DNA of 6,377 nucleotides from Bacillota bacterium (lineage in GTDB: Bacteria > Bacillota > Bacilli > Alicyclobacillales > SLC66), in assembly GCA_021821225.1 (NCBI GenBank), contig JAKACR010000161.1, forward strand, positions 1 through 6,377. The letters run 5' to 3'. This document shows, in pieces, positions 1 to 5,988 of this stretch; position 1 is the first letter of the stretch, and each line of letters begins with the position of its first letter. The notes below the pieces were generated by a model. That model did not search any database and was not told the origin of the DNA. It saw only the letters and a program-made list of their open reading frames with translations. Made by a program: the position numbers and the translations under genes.

Positions 1-1401
1 GGAACCGTCTGCATAGGCGCCTTTATGGCGGCGCTGGACGCGAGCATCGTCACCGTCGCCCAGCCGGCCATTCAGGCAAAGTTTCACACGACAGTGAGCG
101 CGACAGAGTGGGTCGCGCTCGCGTATCTCCTGACGCTGACCGCACTGCTCGCGATGTTCGGACGGATCTCCGACATCGTCGGCAGACGCCCGCTGTACAC
201 GATCGGATTCAGCATATTCATCGTCGGCTCGGCATTGTGCGGAGCGTCGCAAAACCTGCCGTTTCTCATCACCATGCGCGTCCTGCAGTCCGTCGGCGCC
301 GTGATGCTGCAAGCCAACAGCGTCGCCATCATCACGGCCGCCGTTCCCGAATCCGTGCGCGGCAAGGCCATCGGCATACAGGGTTCCGCGCTCGCAGTCG
401 GGTTGTCGCTGGGGCCGACGATCGGCGGATTGCTCATCGCGGCGTTCGGCTGGCGGGCTATTTTTTATGTCAACGTGCCTGTCGGCATCATCGGCACGAC
501 ACTGGCGGCGCTCATCCTGCCGCGCGACAAAGAGCGGGACAAATCACACAAGGAACGTTTTGACTACTGGGGAGCCGCGTCGCTCGCCGTCGCGTTGCTG
601 GGCCTGATGTTCGGCCTCAATCAAGGAAATTCGCAAGGCTGGGCATCGCCGCTCATCCTCGGCTCATTTGCCGCCGGAATCCTGTTTTCCTTTGTCTTTA
701 TCGCCATCGAAAAGCGTCATCCCTCACCGCTGGTCGATCTCTCGCTGTTCAAAATCGAACAGTGGACATGGGGCAATGTGTCGGGATCGCTTTCCTACGC
801 GCTCATGTACGGGGTGCTCTACGTCGTGCCGTATTTCTTCGAGAATGTCATGGGGAAATCCGCCGCGGAAGCGGGCCTTCTCACCACGCCGCTGCCTCTC
901 GGCATGATGTTGCTGGCGCCCATCGCCGGCCGCATCTCGGACCGGTTCGGCTCGCGCGGCCCGACGACCGTGGGCATGATCGTCTCGACAATCGGCTCAC
1001 TCGGGCTGTTGCTGGTCACGACCGGGATGTCTTATTTCTATCTGATTGCCATGCTGCTGCTGATCGGCATCGGCATGGGTGTCTTCACGCCGCCAAACAA
1101 CAGTTCGGTCATGGGTTCGTCGCCACGTAACCGCCTCGGGGTATCGTCGGGCATTTTGAACATGTCCCGCTCGCTGGGCCAGAGCTTCGGCATCGCGTAC
1201 GCCTTCTCGATTCTTGAAGGCGTCATGCTCACCATGGGATACAAGACATTTCAGGCGCCGCAGGCCGACCTCATCACCGGCTTCCGCTGGTCGTTCGCCG
1301 CAGTCGCCCTGCTGGGAGCGATCGCGGCGCTGATCTCCGCTCTGCGCGGCAATGTCGCCAAGAGTGAGGCAACCGCCGACGCGCACATCATTGAAGTGTA
1401 G
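1..1401 (+). CDS. DHA2-family MFS multidrug exporter (EmrB/QacA type), 5' end cut by the window
   Basis: Integral membrane secondary transporter, probably a proton-driven drug or organic-compound antiporter with 14 helices. The frame is open to base 1, and the eight codons before the ATG at 25 (GTVCIGAF) read as the start of helix 1, so the true start lies upstream and that ATG is internal. Numbering from that ATG: a helix-1 motif LDASIVTVAQPAI (about 4-16), MFS motif A GRISDIVGRRPLY (about 46-58), a motif-B-like stretch with R85, motif C GLSLGPTIGG (about 126-135), the DHA2-typical GWRAIFYVNVPVG (about 142-154), and a second motif-A-like loop AGRISDRFGSRGP (about 302-314) in the C-terminal half. 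Length and hydrophobic pattern fit the 14-TMS DHA2 family. The substrate cannot be told from sequence. It converges with the small gene at 1460-1666, and its regulator, if any, would be upstream of the window. Confidence 0.92.
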   Translation, partial: GTVCIGAFMAALDASIVTVAQPAIQAKFHTTVSATEWVALAYLLTLTALLAMFGRISDIVGRRPLYTIGFSIFIVGSALCGASQNLPFLITMRVLQSVGAVMLQANSVAIITAAVPESVRGKAIGIQGSALAVGLSLGPTIGGLLIAAFGWRAIFYVNVPVGIIGTTLAALILPRDKERDKSHKERFDYWGAASLAVALLGLMFGLNQGNSQGWASPLILGSFAAGILFSFVFIAIEKRHPSPLVDLSLFKIEQWTWGNVSGSLSYALMYGVLYVVPYFFENVMGKSAAEAGLLTTPLPLGMMLLAPIAGRISDRFGSRGPTTVGMIVSTIGSLGLLLVTTGMSYFYLIAMLLLIGIGMGVFTPPNNSSVMGSSPRNRLGVSSGILNMSRSLGQSFGIAYAFSILEGVMLTMGYKTFQAPQADLITGFRWSFAAVALLGAIAALISALRGNVAKSEATADAHIIEV

Positions 1402-1404
1402 CGG

Positions 1405-1435
1405 TTCCGGCGCCGCCTGTGCCATGCGCCGCGGA
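1405..1435. terminator. weak GC-rich hairpin between convergent genes, possible terminator
   Basis: Just after the exporter stop codon, GGCGC (1409-1413) can pair with GCGCC (1426-1430). A further TCC/GGA pairing lies outside a two-base bulge. The loop is 12 nt and there is no T tract on either side, so this is at best a poor intrinsic terminator. Its place between two convergent stop codons is the main reason to list it. Confidence 0.22.
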
Positions 1436-1459
1436 GTTCTGCTCCCTTCCGGCCTTACC

Positions 1460-1666
1460 TTATAGAGAACGGAAAAAGACGTAACCGACAAGAGGCAGAG
1501 CCAAAAGCACATACAGCCGCAACGCCCACATCGCGACCAGCATGCCGGGCGTCAATCGCCTGCGCCCCAGCGGTATCCGGCGGGCAACAGACAACTGGGA
1601 AGGCTCCAGCACGTCTTCCGGTCGCACAGCCGTCCAATCGGCTTCATCCACAATACTGACTTGCAT
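1460..1666 (-). CDS. small single-pass membrane protein of unknown function (68 aa)
   Basis: I do not recognise this family. The product begins MQVSIVDEADWTAVRPEDVL, has a polar, charged N-terminal half, then a basic stretch IPLGRRRLTPG, and one C-terminal hydrophobic helix (about residues 44-66, MLVAMWALRLYVLLALPLVG) ending FFRSL. Arginines just before the helix suggest a cytoplasmic N-terminus (positive-inside rule), making it a tail-anchored protein. The ATG at 1666 is chosen because GAGGGG lies 8 nt upstream; the in-frame GTG at 1675 overlaps that Shine-Dalgarno and is unlikely. A well-formed promoter lies about 40 bp upstream of the start, which argues that this short frame is a real gene. 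It is convergent with the exporter and divergent from the cardiolipin synthase gene. Confidence 0.68.
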   Translation of the reverse strand: MQVSIVDEADWTAVRPEDVLEPSQLSVARRIPLGRRRLTPGMLVAMWALRLYVLLALPLVGYVFFRSL

Positions 1667-1710
1667 GCGATTCACCCCTCACTTCTACCGAACGGAATTT
1701 TCCTAGTTGC

Positions 1711-1739
1711 ATCATACCACATCTTTTGATGATCGGCAA
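1711..1739 (-). promoter_or_regulatory. sigma-A-type promoter for the 68-aa membrane protein
   Basis: Read on the minus strand: -35 TTGCCG (1739-1734), a 17-bp spacer, then -10 TATGAT (1716-1711) with an extended -10 TG one base upstream. That is 4/6 and 5/6 matches to the consensus at ideal spacing. Transcription would start near 1704, giving a leader of about 38 nt that contains the GAGGGG ribosome binding site. Confidence 0.62.
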
Positions 1740-1808
1740 AATTTTTTCCTTCGATCAACATTGTATGCGCCATATCGGTCCGTCGCGCATCGGTTGCTGC
1801 GCTTCCTG

Positions 1809-1843
1809 CACGTTTCCCGCACGTTTCCCGCCCGACGGGAAAC
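1809..1843. repeat. tandem 11-bp repeat with overlapping palindrome
   Basis: CACGTTTCCCG occurs twice in a row (1809-1819 and 1820-1830). The second copy forms a perfect 8-bp inverted repeat, GTTTCCCG (1823-1830) with CGGGAAAC (1836-1843), across a 5-nt loop. The first copy could pair with the same right arm, so two alternative hairpins exist. There is no T tract, so it is not a standard terminator. It lies between two divergent promoters (1711-1739 minus and 1905-1933 plus), where an operator could sit. The rest of 1667-1904 shows no convincing coding sequence; the short frames there lack ribosome binding sites and family resemblance. Confidence 0.5.
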
Positions 1844-1904
1844 ATAACGAGAAATACAACGGAAAGTATGGCGGTAAGCATGCTCGGACAATTTATTCAA
1901 TATC

Positions 1905-1933
1905 TTGAAGACGGACGCCTCATCGGATAGGAT
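1905..1933 (+). promoter_or_regulatory. candidate sigma-A promoter of the cardiolipin synthase gene
   Basis: TTGAAG (1905-1910) and TAGGAT (1928-1933) are separated by 17 bp, each matching 4/6 of the consensus. Transcription would begin near 1940, leaving a leader of about 25 nt with the GGGGGTGA ribosome binding site. The same TTG can be read as an upstream start codon of the downstream gene, but it has no Shine-Dalgarno sequence. Confidence 0.4.
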
Positions 1934-1952
1934 TGTTTCGCGGAGACTGCGT

Positions 1953-1960
1953 GGGGGTGA
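1953..1960 (+). promoter_or_regulatory. ribosome binding site fixing the GTG start of the cardiolipin synthase
   Basis: GGGGGTGA lies so that its G run ends 7 nt before the GTG at 1965. No comparable site precedes the in-frame TTG at 1905, so this site decides the start. Confidence 0.6.
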
Positions 1961-1964
1961 AACC

Positions 1965-3197
1965 GTGTCTGCCAGGATCACCATTCAAAATGCCATCCTG
2001 TGGATCTTCATCGCGCTCATCGCCGTTCAGGCCGCCGTGATTATCAGTTCCGCCGTCGCAACGCGCTTCCGCCGCCGCAGAGACGCCATCTTCCCGAATC
2101 GGCAGCCGCCCCGCCACTCGCAGATCAACTTGGAAAACACCGTGACGCTCTACACGTATGGAATGGATCTGTACAATGCCATGTTGCGTGACATCCGGAA
2201 TGCGAAAAAGACCATCTGCATAGAATCGTTCATCTGGAAAGGCGACAGGATCGGCGCCGACTTCAAACAGGCGGTGATCGACAAGGCGCGCGCCGGGGTC
2301 GACGTGTTCGTCATTTTCGATTCATTCGCCAACATGGTCGTACAACGGACGTTCAAACAGTTCCCGGACAATATCCACGTCTACCGATACAGGGCGTGGC
2401 GCCGCCCGCTGGACATCATCGATCCGCGACGGCTCGCGCGCGACCACCGTAAACTGCTCGTCATCGACGAACGTGTCGGCTATCTTGGAGGGTACAATAT
2501 CGGCGACCTGTACGGCGCGAAATGGCGCGACACGCACGTGCGCATCGAAGGAGCGGCTGCACGCCAGTTGCACGCTTCCTTTCTCGATTTCTGGACAGAG
2601 CATGCGGGCTCGGCCGTCCGTCCCCCGGCCACGCTGTCGCCTTCCCTGCAACCGCATATCCGGCTGTACAACAACAACCCGACGCGCATCATGTTTCCGA
2701 TCCGTTCCATGTACATCGAAGCGATCGATCTCGCCAAAGATCACATCCTGCTTACGACACCCTACTTTGTGCCGGACCGCTTCGTGCTGGAATCCCTCAT
2801 CCGCGCCGCCAAACGCGGCGTGAATGTGCAACTGCTTGTTCCCGAACAATCCAACCACCTGCTGGCGGACTGGCTGGCGCGGACATATTTCACGGACTGC
2901 CTCAAACAGGGCGTCCGGATCTTTCTCTATCAGGGCGCCATGATCCACGCGAAAACCGCAACCATCGACGGTGAGTGGACAACTGTCGGCACGGCCAACC
3001 TCGACCGTCTCAGCCTGATGGGCAATCATGAAATGAACGTGGAATTTTTCGCTCCGGAACTAGCCCGGCAGATGGAGGACATCTTCGCGCAAGATCGCGA
3101 ACATTGCCGCGAACTGCTCCTGCACGAATGGCTGAAGCGTCCGCTCGCGCAAAAACTGGGCGAACTGGTCCTGTCGCCCTACTGGCCCTTTCTGTGA
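1965..3197 (+). CDS. cls: cardiolipin synthase, phospholipase D superfamily (short, ClsB/YwjE-like)
   Basis: Membrane phospholipid enzyme that joins phosphatidylglycerol to a second phosphatidyl donor to make cardiolipin. Both catalytic HKD motifs are intact. The first is DHRKLLVID with H161, K163 and D168, followed by GGYNIGD. The second is IHAKTATID with H328, K330 and D335, followed by GTANLD and NHEMNVEF. Residues about 9-31 form a single N-terminal membrane anchor followed by RFRRRR, which should face the cytoplasm. The product is 410 aa, shorter than the roughly 480-500 aa two-helix Cls enzymes and near the size of short homologues such as ClsB or YwjE. GTG 1965 is chosen over the in-frame TTG at 1905 because only GTG has a ribosome binding site. 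The gene ends 28 bp from the convergent spoVAF stop with no clear terminator. Other phosphatidyl transferase activities of PLD-superfamily enzymes cannot be excluded. Confidence 0.9.
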   Translation: MSARITIQNAILWIFIALIAVQAAVIISSAVATRFRRRRDAIFPNRQPPRHSQINLENTVTLYTYGMDLYNAMLRDIRNAKKTICIESFIWKGDRIGADFKQAVIDKARAGVDVFVIFDSFANMVVQRTFKQFPDNIHVYRYRAWRRPLDIIDPRRLARDHRKLLVIDERVGYLGGYNIGDLYGAKWRDTHVRIEGAAARQLHASFLDFWTEHAGSAVRPPATLSPSLQPHIRLYNNNPTRIMFPIRSMYIEAIDLAKDHILLTTPYFVPDRFVLESLIRAAKRGVNVQLLVPEQSNHLLADWLARTYFTDCLKQGVRIFLYQGAMIHAKTATIDGEWTTVGTANLDRLSLMGNHEMNVEFFAPELARQMEDIFAQDREHCRELLLHEWLKRPLAQKLGELVLSPYWPFL

Positions 3198-3210
3198 ATC
3201 AAACCATGGC

Positions 3211-3238
3211 GTCAACCGCGCCTGGTCAACCGCGCCTG
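3211..3238. repeat. perfect tandem 14-bp duplication at the 3' end of spoVAF
   Basis: GTCAACCGCGCCTG is present twice with no gap (3211-3224 and 3225-3238). The second copy contains the spoVAF stop codon (TGA on the minus strand, 3226-3228) and its last codons; the first lies just beyond the stop. Fourteen is not a multiple of three, but the stop already lies in the proximal copy, so the protein is unaffected. It looks like a recent slippage duplication. Confidence 0.85.
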
Positions 3239-4728
3239 ATGAGATTCTTGGGCTGAAAAACCGCCGGACGTCCATTCTGCCCGTAGACCGGCCGCCGGAT
3301 GAAAAGTCCCTTGAACCCCTCCCAATCAAACGGCAACACAGGCCACAGATACGGCACACCGAACGATTTGGTGAACAGGAGCAGCAAAAAGATGGCGAAG
3401 ACACCGCCGGCATAGCCCCATGCCCCGAACACCGATGTGGCGCCGATGATCAGCAACCGCATCAGACGGTTGGCCGTGCCGAGTTCATGGGAGGAAATCG
3501 CGAACTGGGCGATTGCAGCCGCGCCCATGAACACCAGCACCTCCGGCGTAATCAGGTCCATCATGGTGGCGAACTGACCGAACACGAGCGCCGCCACCAC
3601 GCCGATAGCTGTGGCGAGAGCGGTCGGCGTATTGATCACGGCACGCTCGAACAGGTCGACGCCAAGCTGCGCCAACAGAAACTGAATGCCAAGAGGAAGC
3701 GGCAAAGACTTCGGAATGAACAGCGGCGCCAGCATTTTTGGCACATATGCGGCGTTTTGCGCCAGCATGATAAAAAAACCCGGCGTCAGAACCGACATCA
3801 GGGACCCGATGATCATCACCCAGCGCATGTACGTCCCATTGATCGGATATCCGTGATAATCCTCAACGTGATGAATGTGATGGAAAATAGTGCTGGGGAG
3901 AATGATGACCTCAGGCGTCGTGTCCACCACCACCACGATCTGCCCTTCCACCAGAGCCTGCGCCGCGACATCCGGCCGTTCCGTGTAACGCACGATGGGA
4001 AACGGGTTCCACTTGACGCGCCCGATGCTCTCCGTGATCGCCTGTTCGCCCATCGCGACAATATCGGCATCAATCGCCTTGAGCCGCGTGCGAATATCAT
4101 TGACAAGGTACTCGTTGGTGACATCCTGCAGATAGATCAGACTCACATCCGTCTGCGACCGTGTGCCGAGCTGCATCAGTTCGACCCGCAGCCGCGGGTC
4201 GCGCATGCGACGGCGGATCAGGGCCACGTTCATCAGCATCGTTTCGACAAACCCGTCGCGCGGGCCGCGCACGACCCGTTCAACCTCCGGTTCCTGGATG
4301 CTGCGCATCGGATAGATCCTGGTGTCGATCATCAGCACCTGGTCGTAACCGTCCAGAAAAATCACCATCGGACCGGACAGGATGTAGCGCACCGCGTCGC
4401 GCATACGTGTGACAATCTGCACCTGGACGAAACCGATCGTCACGTTGAGGTAGTCGACCAGCTCACTGATCTGGAACATCTGGCCTTTGTGCTGTTCGAC
4501 AAATTCCTTCATGGTCATTTCCAGGTTCTCGACGATGAGCACCATATTCATCGTCAAAAAATAGCCGTTTGCCGTATACGCCGTCATCTTGACGTCGCCA
4601 AAGACAAACGGCTTCGCGATCAGATCCCAACTGACGCCGATCCCGAGCAACTGTTTCAGGTATTCGTCGTTGTCCTGCAGACGTTTGGATATCTGTACCT
4701 GTTCGACAGCTTCCATCGCAGTCGTCAA
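3226..4728 (-). CDS. spoVAF: SpoVAF, GerA-family spore germination membrane protein
   Basis: A 500-aa protein of the GerA/GerAA family. Soluble N-terminal region: residues about 1-290, with FLDGYDQVLMID (124-135), the signature EPEVERVVRGPRDGFVE (146-162), RRRMRDPRLR (172-181), and WNPFPIVRYTERPD (240-253). A C-terminal multi-helix membrane domain follows (helices near 303-322, 364-386, 396-412, 424-453), then the conserved PYLWPVLPFDW (459-469). The combination RDPRLR, WNPFP and RYTERPD plus a length near 490 points to SpoVAF rather than a GerAA receptor subunit. In Bacillus, SpoVAF sits in the spore inner membrane and, with FigP, amplifies the ion-release response during germination. The TTG at 4728 is chosen because AGGAGGG lies 6 nt upstream; the in-frame ATG at 4716 is too far and the TTG at 4779 has no ribosome binding site. 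The gene stands alone here, whereas it commonly lies at the end of a spoVA operon. A candidate sigma-G promoter lies upstream. Confidence 0.88.
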   Translation of the reverse strand: MTTAMEAVEQVQISKRLQDNDEYLKQLLGIGVSWDLIAKPFVFGDVKMTAYTANGYFLTMNMVLIVENLEMTMKEFVEQHKGQMFQISELVDYLNVTIGFVQVQIVTRMRDAVRYILSGPMVIFLDGYDQVLMIDTRIYPMRSIQEPEVERVVRGPRDGFVETMLMNVALIRRRMRDPRLRVELMQLGTRSQTDVSLIYLQDVTNEYLVNDIRTRLKAIDADIVAMGEQAITESIGRVKWNPFPIVRYTERPDVAAQALVEGQIVVVVDTTPEVIILPSTIFHHIHHVEDYHGYPINGTYMRWVMIIGSLMSVLTPGFFIMLAQNAAYVPKMLAPLFIPKSLPLPLGIQFLLAQLGVDLFERAVINTPTALATAIGVVAALVFGQFATMMDLITPEVLVFMGAAAIAQFAISSHELGTANRLMRLLIIGATSVFGAWGYAGGVFAIFLLLLFTKSFGVPYLWPVLPFDWEGFKGLFIRRPVYGQNGRPAVFQPKNLIRRG

Positions 4729-4734
4729 CACTGT

Positions 4735-4741
4735 CCCTCCT
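4735..4741 (-). promoter_or_regulatory. ribosome binding site fixing the TTG start of spoVAF
   Basis: On the minus strand AGGAGGG is followed by 6 nt and then TTG (4728-4726). It is the only strong Shine-Dalgarno sequence near the N-terminus, so it sets the start 17 codons inside the longest open frame. Confidence 0.75.
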
Positions 4742-4812
4742 AAAACTCCATACCGTGACAGGGGACTGGAGTAAACCAAATTTCAGCTGCCATGGGTTTT
4801 TTATTTCTCGGA

Positions 4813-4842
4813 GAGTATGCGGAATTCGACTGCAGGATATGC
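4813..4842 (-). promoter_or_regulatory. candidate sigma-G (forespore) promoter of spoVAF
   Basis: On the minus strand GCATA (4842-4838) is followed by exactly 18 bp and then CATACTC (4819-4813). The published Bacillus sigma-G pattern is GHATR, 18 bp, CATWHTA; only the last base differs. Transcription would begin near 4806, with a leader of about 78 nt. Forespore expression is what is known for spoVA genes, so sequence and gene function agree. I found this by eye and did not score it against background. Confidence 0.5.
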
Positions 4843-4910
4843 GATGCGCCAACACAAAAAATGTTTAACAAGAGCAAATCCAGCCGAAACTTTTCTCATG
4901 GGAAAACGTC

Positions 4911-4916
4911 TATAAT
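4911..4916 (+). promoter_or_regulatory. possible -10 element for the secreted protein gene
   Basis: A perfect TATAAT lies 50 bp before the ATG at 4966. No good -35 is visible at 16-18 bp (AACTTT at 4888-4893 is the best), so it may depend on an activator or another sigma factor. Confidence 0.35.
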
Positions 4917-4965
4917 AATAAAGACGATCATGTGCGCATGACTCGCACAGAGAGGTGAATCGGCC

Positions 4966-5532
4966 ATGTCCATGCAGAATCTGCGATATCCTTACTATAT
5001 GTTGGCGGCTGCAATCATCTTTAGCGCTGTTCTGCTTCTGGCCGCCTCCAAGGATGGGTCTGCGGCCGCGCCTTCGATCGGCCAGGCGCCTCCGGGCTGG
5101 GAGGTGCAGAACGTCGATGGACTCGTTTCCTTTGCGTATCCCGGAAACTTCACGCCCGCAGGAGACGCTGGGCCGAGCTACACCCTGGTTGGCGGCGCAT
5201 TGCAGAACAAGTCGCACACCGCGTATGAACTGTTGCTCGGCGTCGCCGTGAATTCTGCGCCTGGAGCGACCGTGCAGACCGTGGAACAGCAACTGCACGC
5301 CATGTACGCGAGCGACCGGCTCATCATGAGCGGACCGACGCCGTATGGAACGGAGCTGTCTTTCGCCATGCCCGGCGGGATGACGTACGATGTCTATCTG
5401 GCGCCTATCGGTACGGCCGTGCGAGAGATCATCGTGAACAACGAACACTCGAACAGCGGCTACGGATCGATGATTTCCACATTCCTTTCGACCGTTCAAA
5501 ATATTTCTAACCCCTCTGCGCAAAGCGCCTGA
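4966..5532 (+). CDS. exported or membrane-anchored protein of unknown function (188 aa)
   Basis: I do not recognise a named family. The N-terminus has a hydrophobic helix at about residues 11-28 (MLAAAIIFSAVLLLAAS) and then GSAAAPS, which could be a signal peptidase site, so the protein is secreted or anchored by that helix. There is no cysteine, so it is not a lipoprotein. The mature part begins APPGWEVQNVDGLVSFAYPG, which resembles the opening strands of PsbP/Mog1-like small domains in secreted bacterial proteins; that is a weak inference. The ATG at 4966 has AGAGGTGA 7 nt upstream; the ATG two codons later is slightly farther. The gene is divergent from spoVAF across about 240 bp, with candidate control signals for both in the gap. 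No operon partner is visible, since the next gene has its own putative promoter. Confidence 0.8.
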   Translation: MSMQNLRYPYYMLAAAIIFSAVLLLAASKDGSAAAPSIGQAPPGWEVQNVDGLVSFAYPGNFTPAGDAGPSYTLVGGALQNKSHTAYELLLGVAVNSAPGATVQTVEQQLHAMYASDRLIMSGPTPYGTELSFAMPGGMTYDVYLAPIGTAVREIIVNNEHSNSGYGSMISTFLSTVQNISNPSAQSA

Positions 5533-5551
5533 TCAAAACGCATAGCTCGAT

Positions 5552-5591
5552 CGCACCGGTCGCACATCCCGGTCGGCCACGAATCGGTGCG
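5552..5591. terminator. possible stem-loop after the secreted protein gene
   Basis: CGCACCG (5552-5558) is complementary to CGGTGCG (5585-5591), leaving a 26-nt loop with only weak internal pairing. It lies 20 bp after the stop codon and before the next promoter, so it could act as a terminator, but it lacks a T tract. Confidence 0.25.
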
Positions 5592-5600
5592 GCGGCGCCA

Positions 5601-5629
5601 TTGATCGGCAAAGCGCGATTGGTTACACT
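5601..5629 (+). promoter_or_regulatory. candidate sigma-A promoter of the thioredoxin gene
   Basis: TTGATC (5601-5606) and TACACT (5624-5629) are 17 bp apart, each matching 4/6 of the consensus. Transcription would begin near 5636, about 27 nt before the ATG, so the thioredoxin is probably transcribed separately from the upstream gene. Confidence 0.45.
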
Positions 5630-5662
5630 GAATCCAGTTTGTTGGTGAAAGGGAGTTGAACC

Positions 5663-5968
5663 ATGAAAACCATCACGACTGCTGAATTCAACACGCTCGT
5701 GTTGAAAGCCGCAAAGCCTGTCGTGCTCGACTTTGCCGCCGACTGGTGACCATCCTGCCGCATGCTGAGACCGGTGGTCTCCAAGCTGTCCGATGCGGAC
5801 AAAGATGTGGAGTATTTTTATGTCGATGTCGACAGGACGCCGCAACTGGCCAGCCAGTTTGGCGTGCGCAGCATTCCAACGCTGGTCCAGATCAAAAACG
5901 GCCGCGAAACGGCCCGGCGCGTCGGTTACGCGCCCGAGGCGGAGGTCAAGCGGTTCGCCCATTCCTGA
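5663..5968 (+). CDS. thioredoxin with in-frame TGA at the catalytic cysteine, probable selenoprotein (U-P-S-C)
   Basis: Small cytoplasmic thiol-disulfide oxidoreductase. From the ATG at 5663 (GGGAG 7 nt upstream) the frame runs 28 codons, meets TGA at 5747-5749, then continues 72 sense codons to a TGA stop. Read through, it is a complete 101-aa thioredoxin fold: VVLDFAADW (20-28) with the buried D23, active site W28-[TGA29]-P30-S31-C32-R33, FYVDVD (52-57), and SIPTL (70-74) with the cis-proline P72 that packs on the active site. No other cysteine is present. TGA replaces the N-terminal nucleophilic cysteine of CxxC, the usual place for selenocysteine in thioredoxin-fold selenoproteins. A SECIS-like hairpin follows. 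TGG is used for every other tryptophan and TGA ends several genes here, so recoding to Trp is unlikely. Without recoding, only a 28-aa fragment or an inactive 68-aa product from the internal ATG at 5762 would be made. The alternative is a pseudogene or sequencing error (TGC or TGT to TGA). No selenocysteine machinery lies in the window. Confidence 0.75.
5747..5788 (+). promoter_or_regulatory. putative selenocysteine UGA and bacterial SECIS hairpin
   Basis: UGA (5747-5749) is followed by C, as in the E. coli fdhF Sec codon. The stem GAGACC (5767-5772) pairs perfectly with GGTCTC (5776-5781) around the loop GGT (5773-5775). Past a two-base bulge (CA, 5782-5783) the stem extends with GCT (5764-5766) pairing AGC (5784-5786), and possibly CA/TG below. 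The loop lies 24-26 nt after the UGA and begins with G, matching the general bacterial SECIS description (stem-loop just downstream, G in the first loop positions, roughly 16-37 nt spacing). The hairpin is wholly within the coding region. Function is inferred from position and shape; no folding energy was computed. Confidence 0.68.
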
Positions 5969-5988
5969 ACCTCATTTCATAAGAGCGT

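Noticed and set aside
997..1512. 171-codon minus-strand frame over the end of the exporter gene
   Set aside because: It overlaps both the exporter and the better supported 68-aa gene, is low in hydrophobic order and has no convincing start signal.
1726..1908. 60-codon plus-strand frame in the region before the cardiolipin synthase gene
   Set aside because: There is no ribosome binding site, the product resembles nothing, and it crosses the repeat hairpin and the putative promoter.
1905..1964. Upstream TTG start adding 20 residues to the cardiolipin synthase
   Set aside because: No Shine-Dalgarno precedes it, and the TTG fits better as part of a -35 hexamer. The GTG at 1965 has a strong site and starts just before the membrane anchor.
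2322..3029. 235-codon minus-strand frame inside the cardiolipin synthase gene
   Set aside because: It is fully antisense to an enzyme with both catalytic motifs intact; shadow frame.
3487..4743. 418-codon open frame on the plus strand across spoVAF
   Set aside because: It is antisense to a clearly recognised gene, its product is rich in His, Arg, Gln and Asp with no family resemblance, and no ribosome binding site precedes it. It is a GC-driven shadow.
4785..4806. T-rich run after CAGCTGCCATGGG as a plus-strand terminator
   Set aside because: There is no adequate stem before the T run and no plus-strand gene upstream that would need it.
5747..5749. TGA read as tryptophan (alternative genetic code)
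   Set aside because: TGA terminates several genes in this window, including the thioredoxin itself, and a tryptophan at the catalytic cysteine position would make no functional sense.
5746..5982. 78-codon frame starting at ATG-like sequence within the thioredoxin
   Set aside because: It is out of frame with the thioredoxin fold, Arg/Gly/Gln-rich and without domain resemblance.
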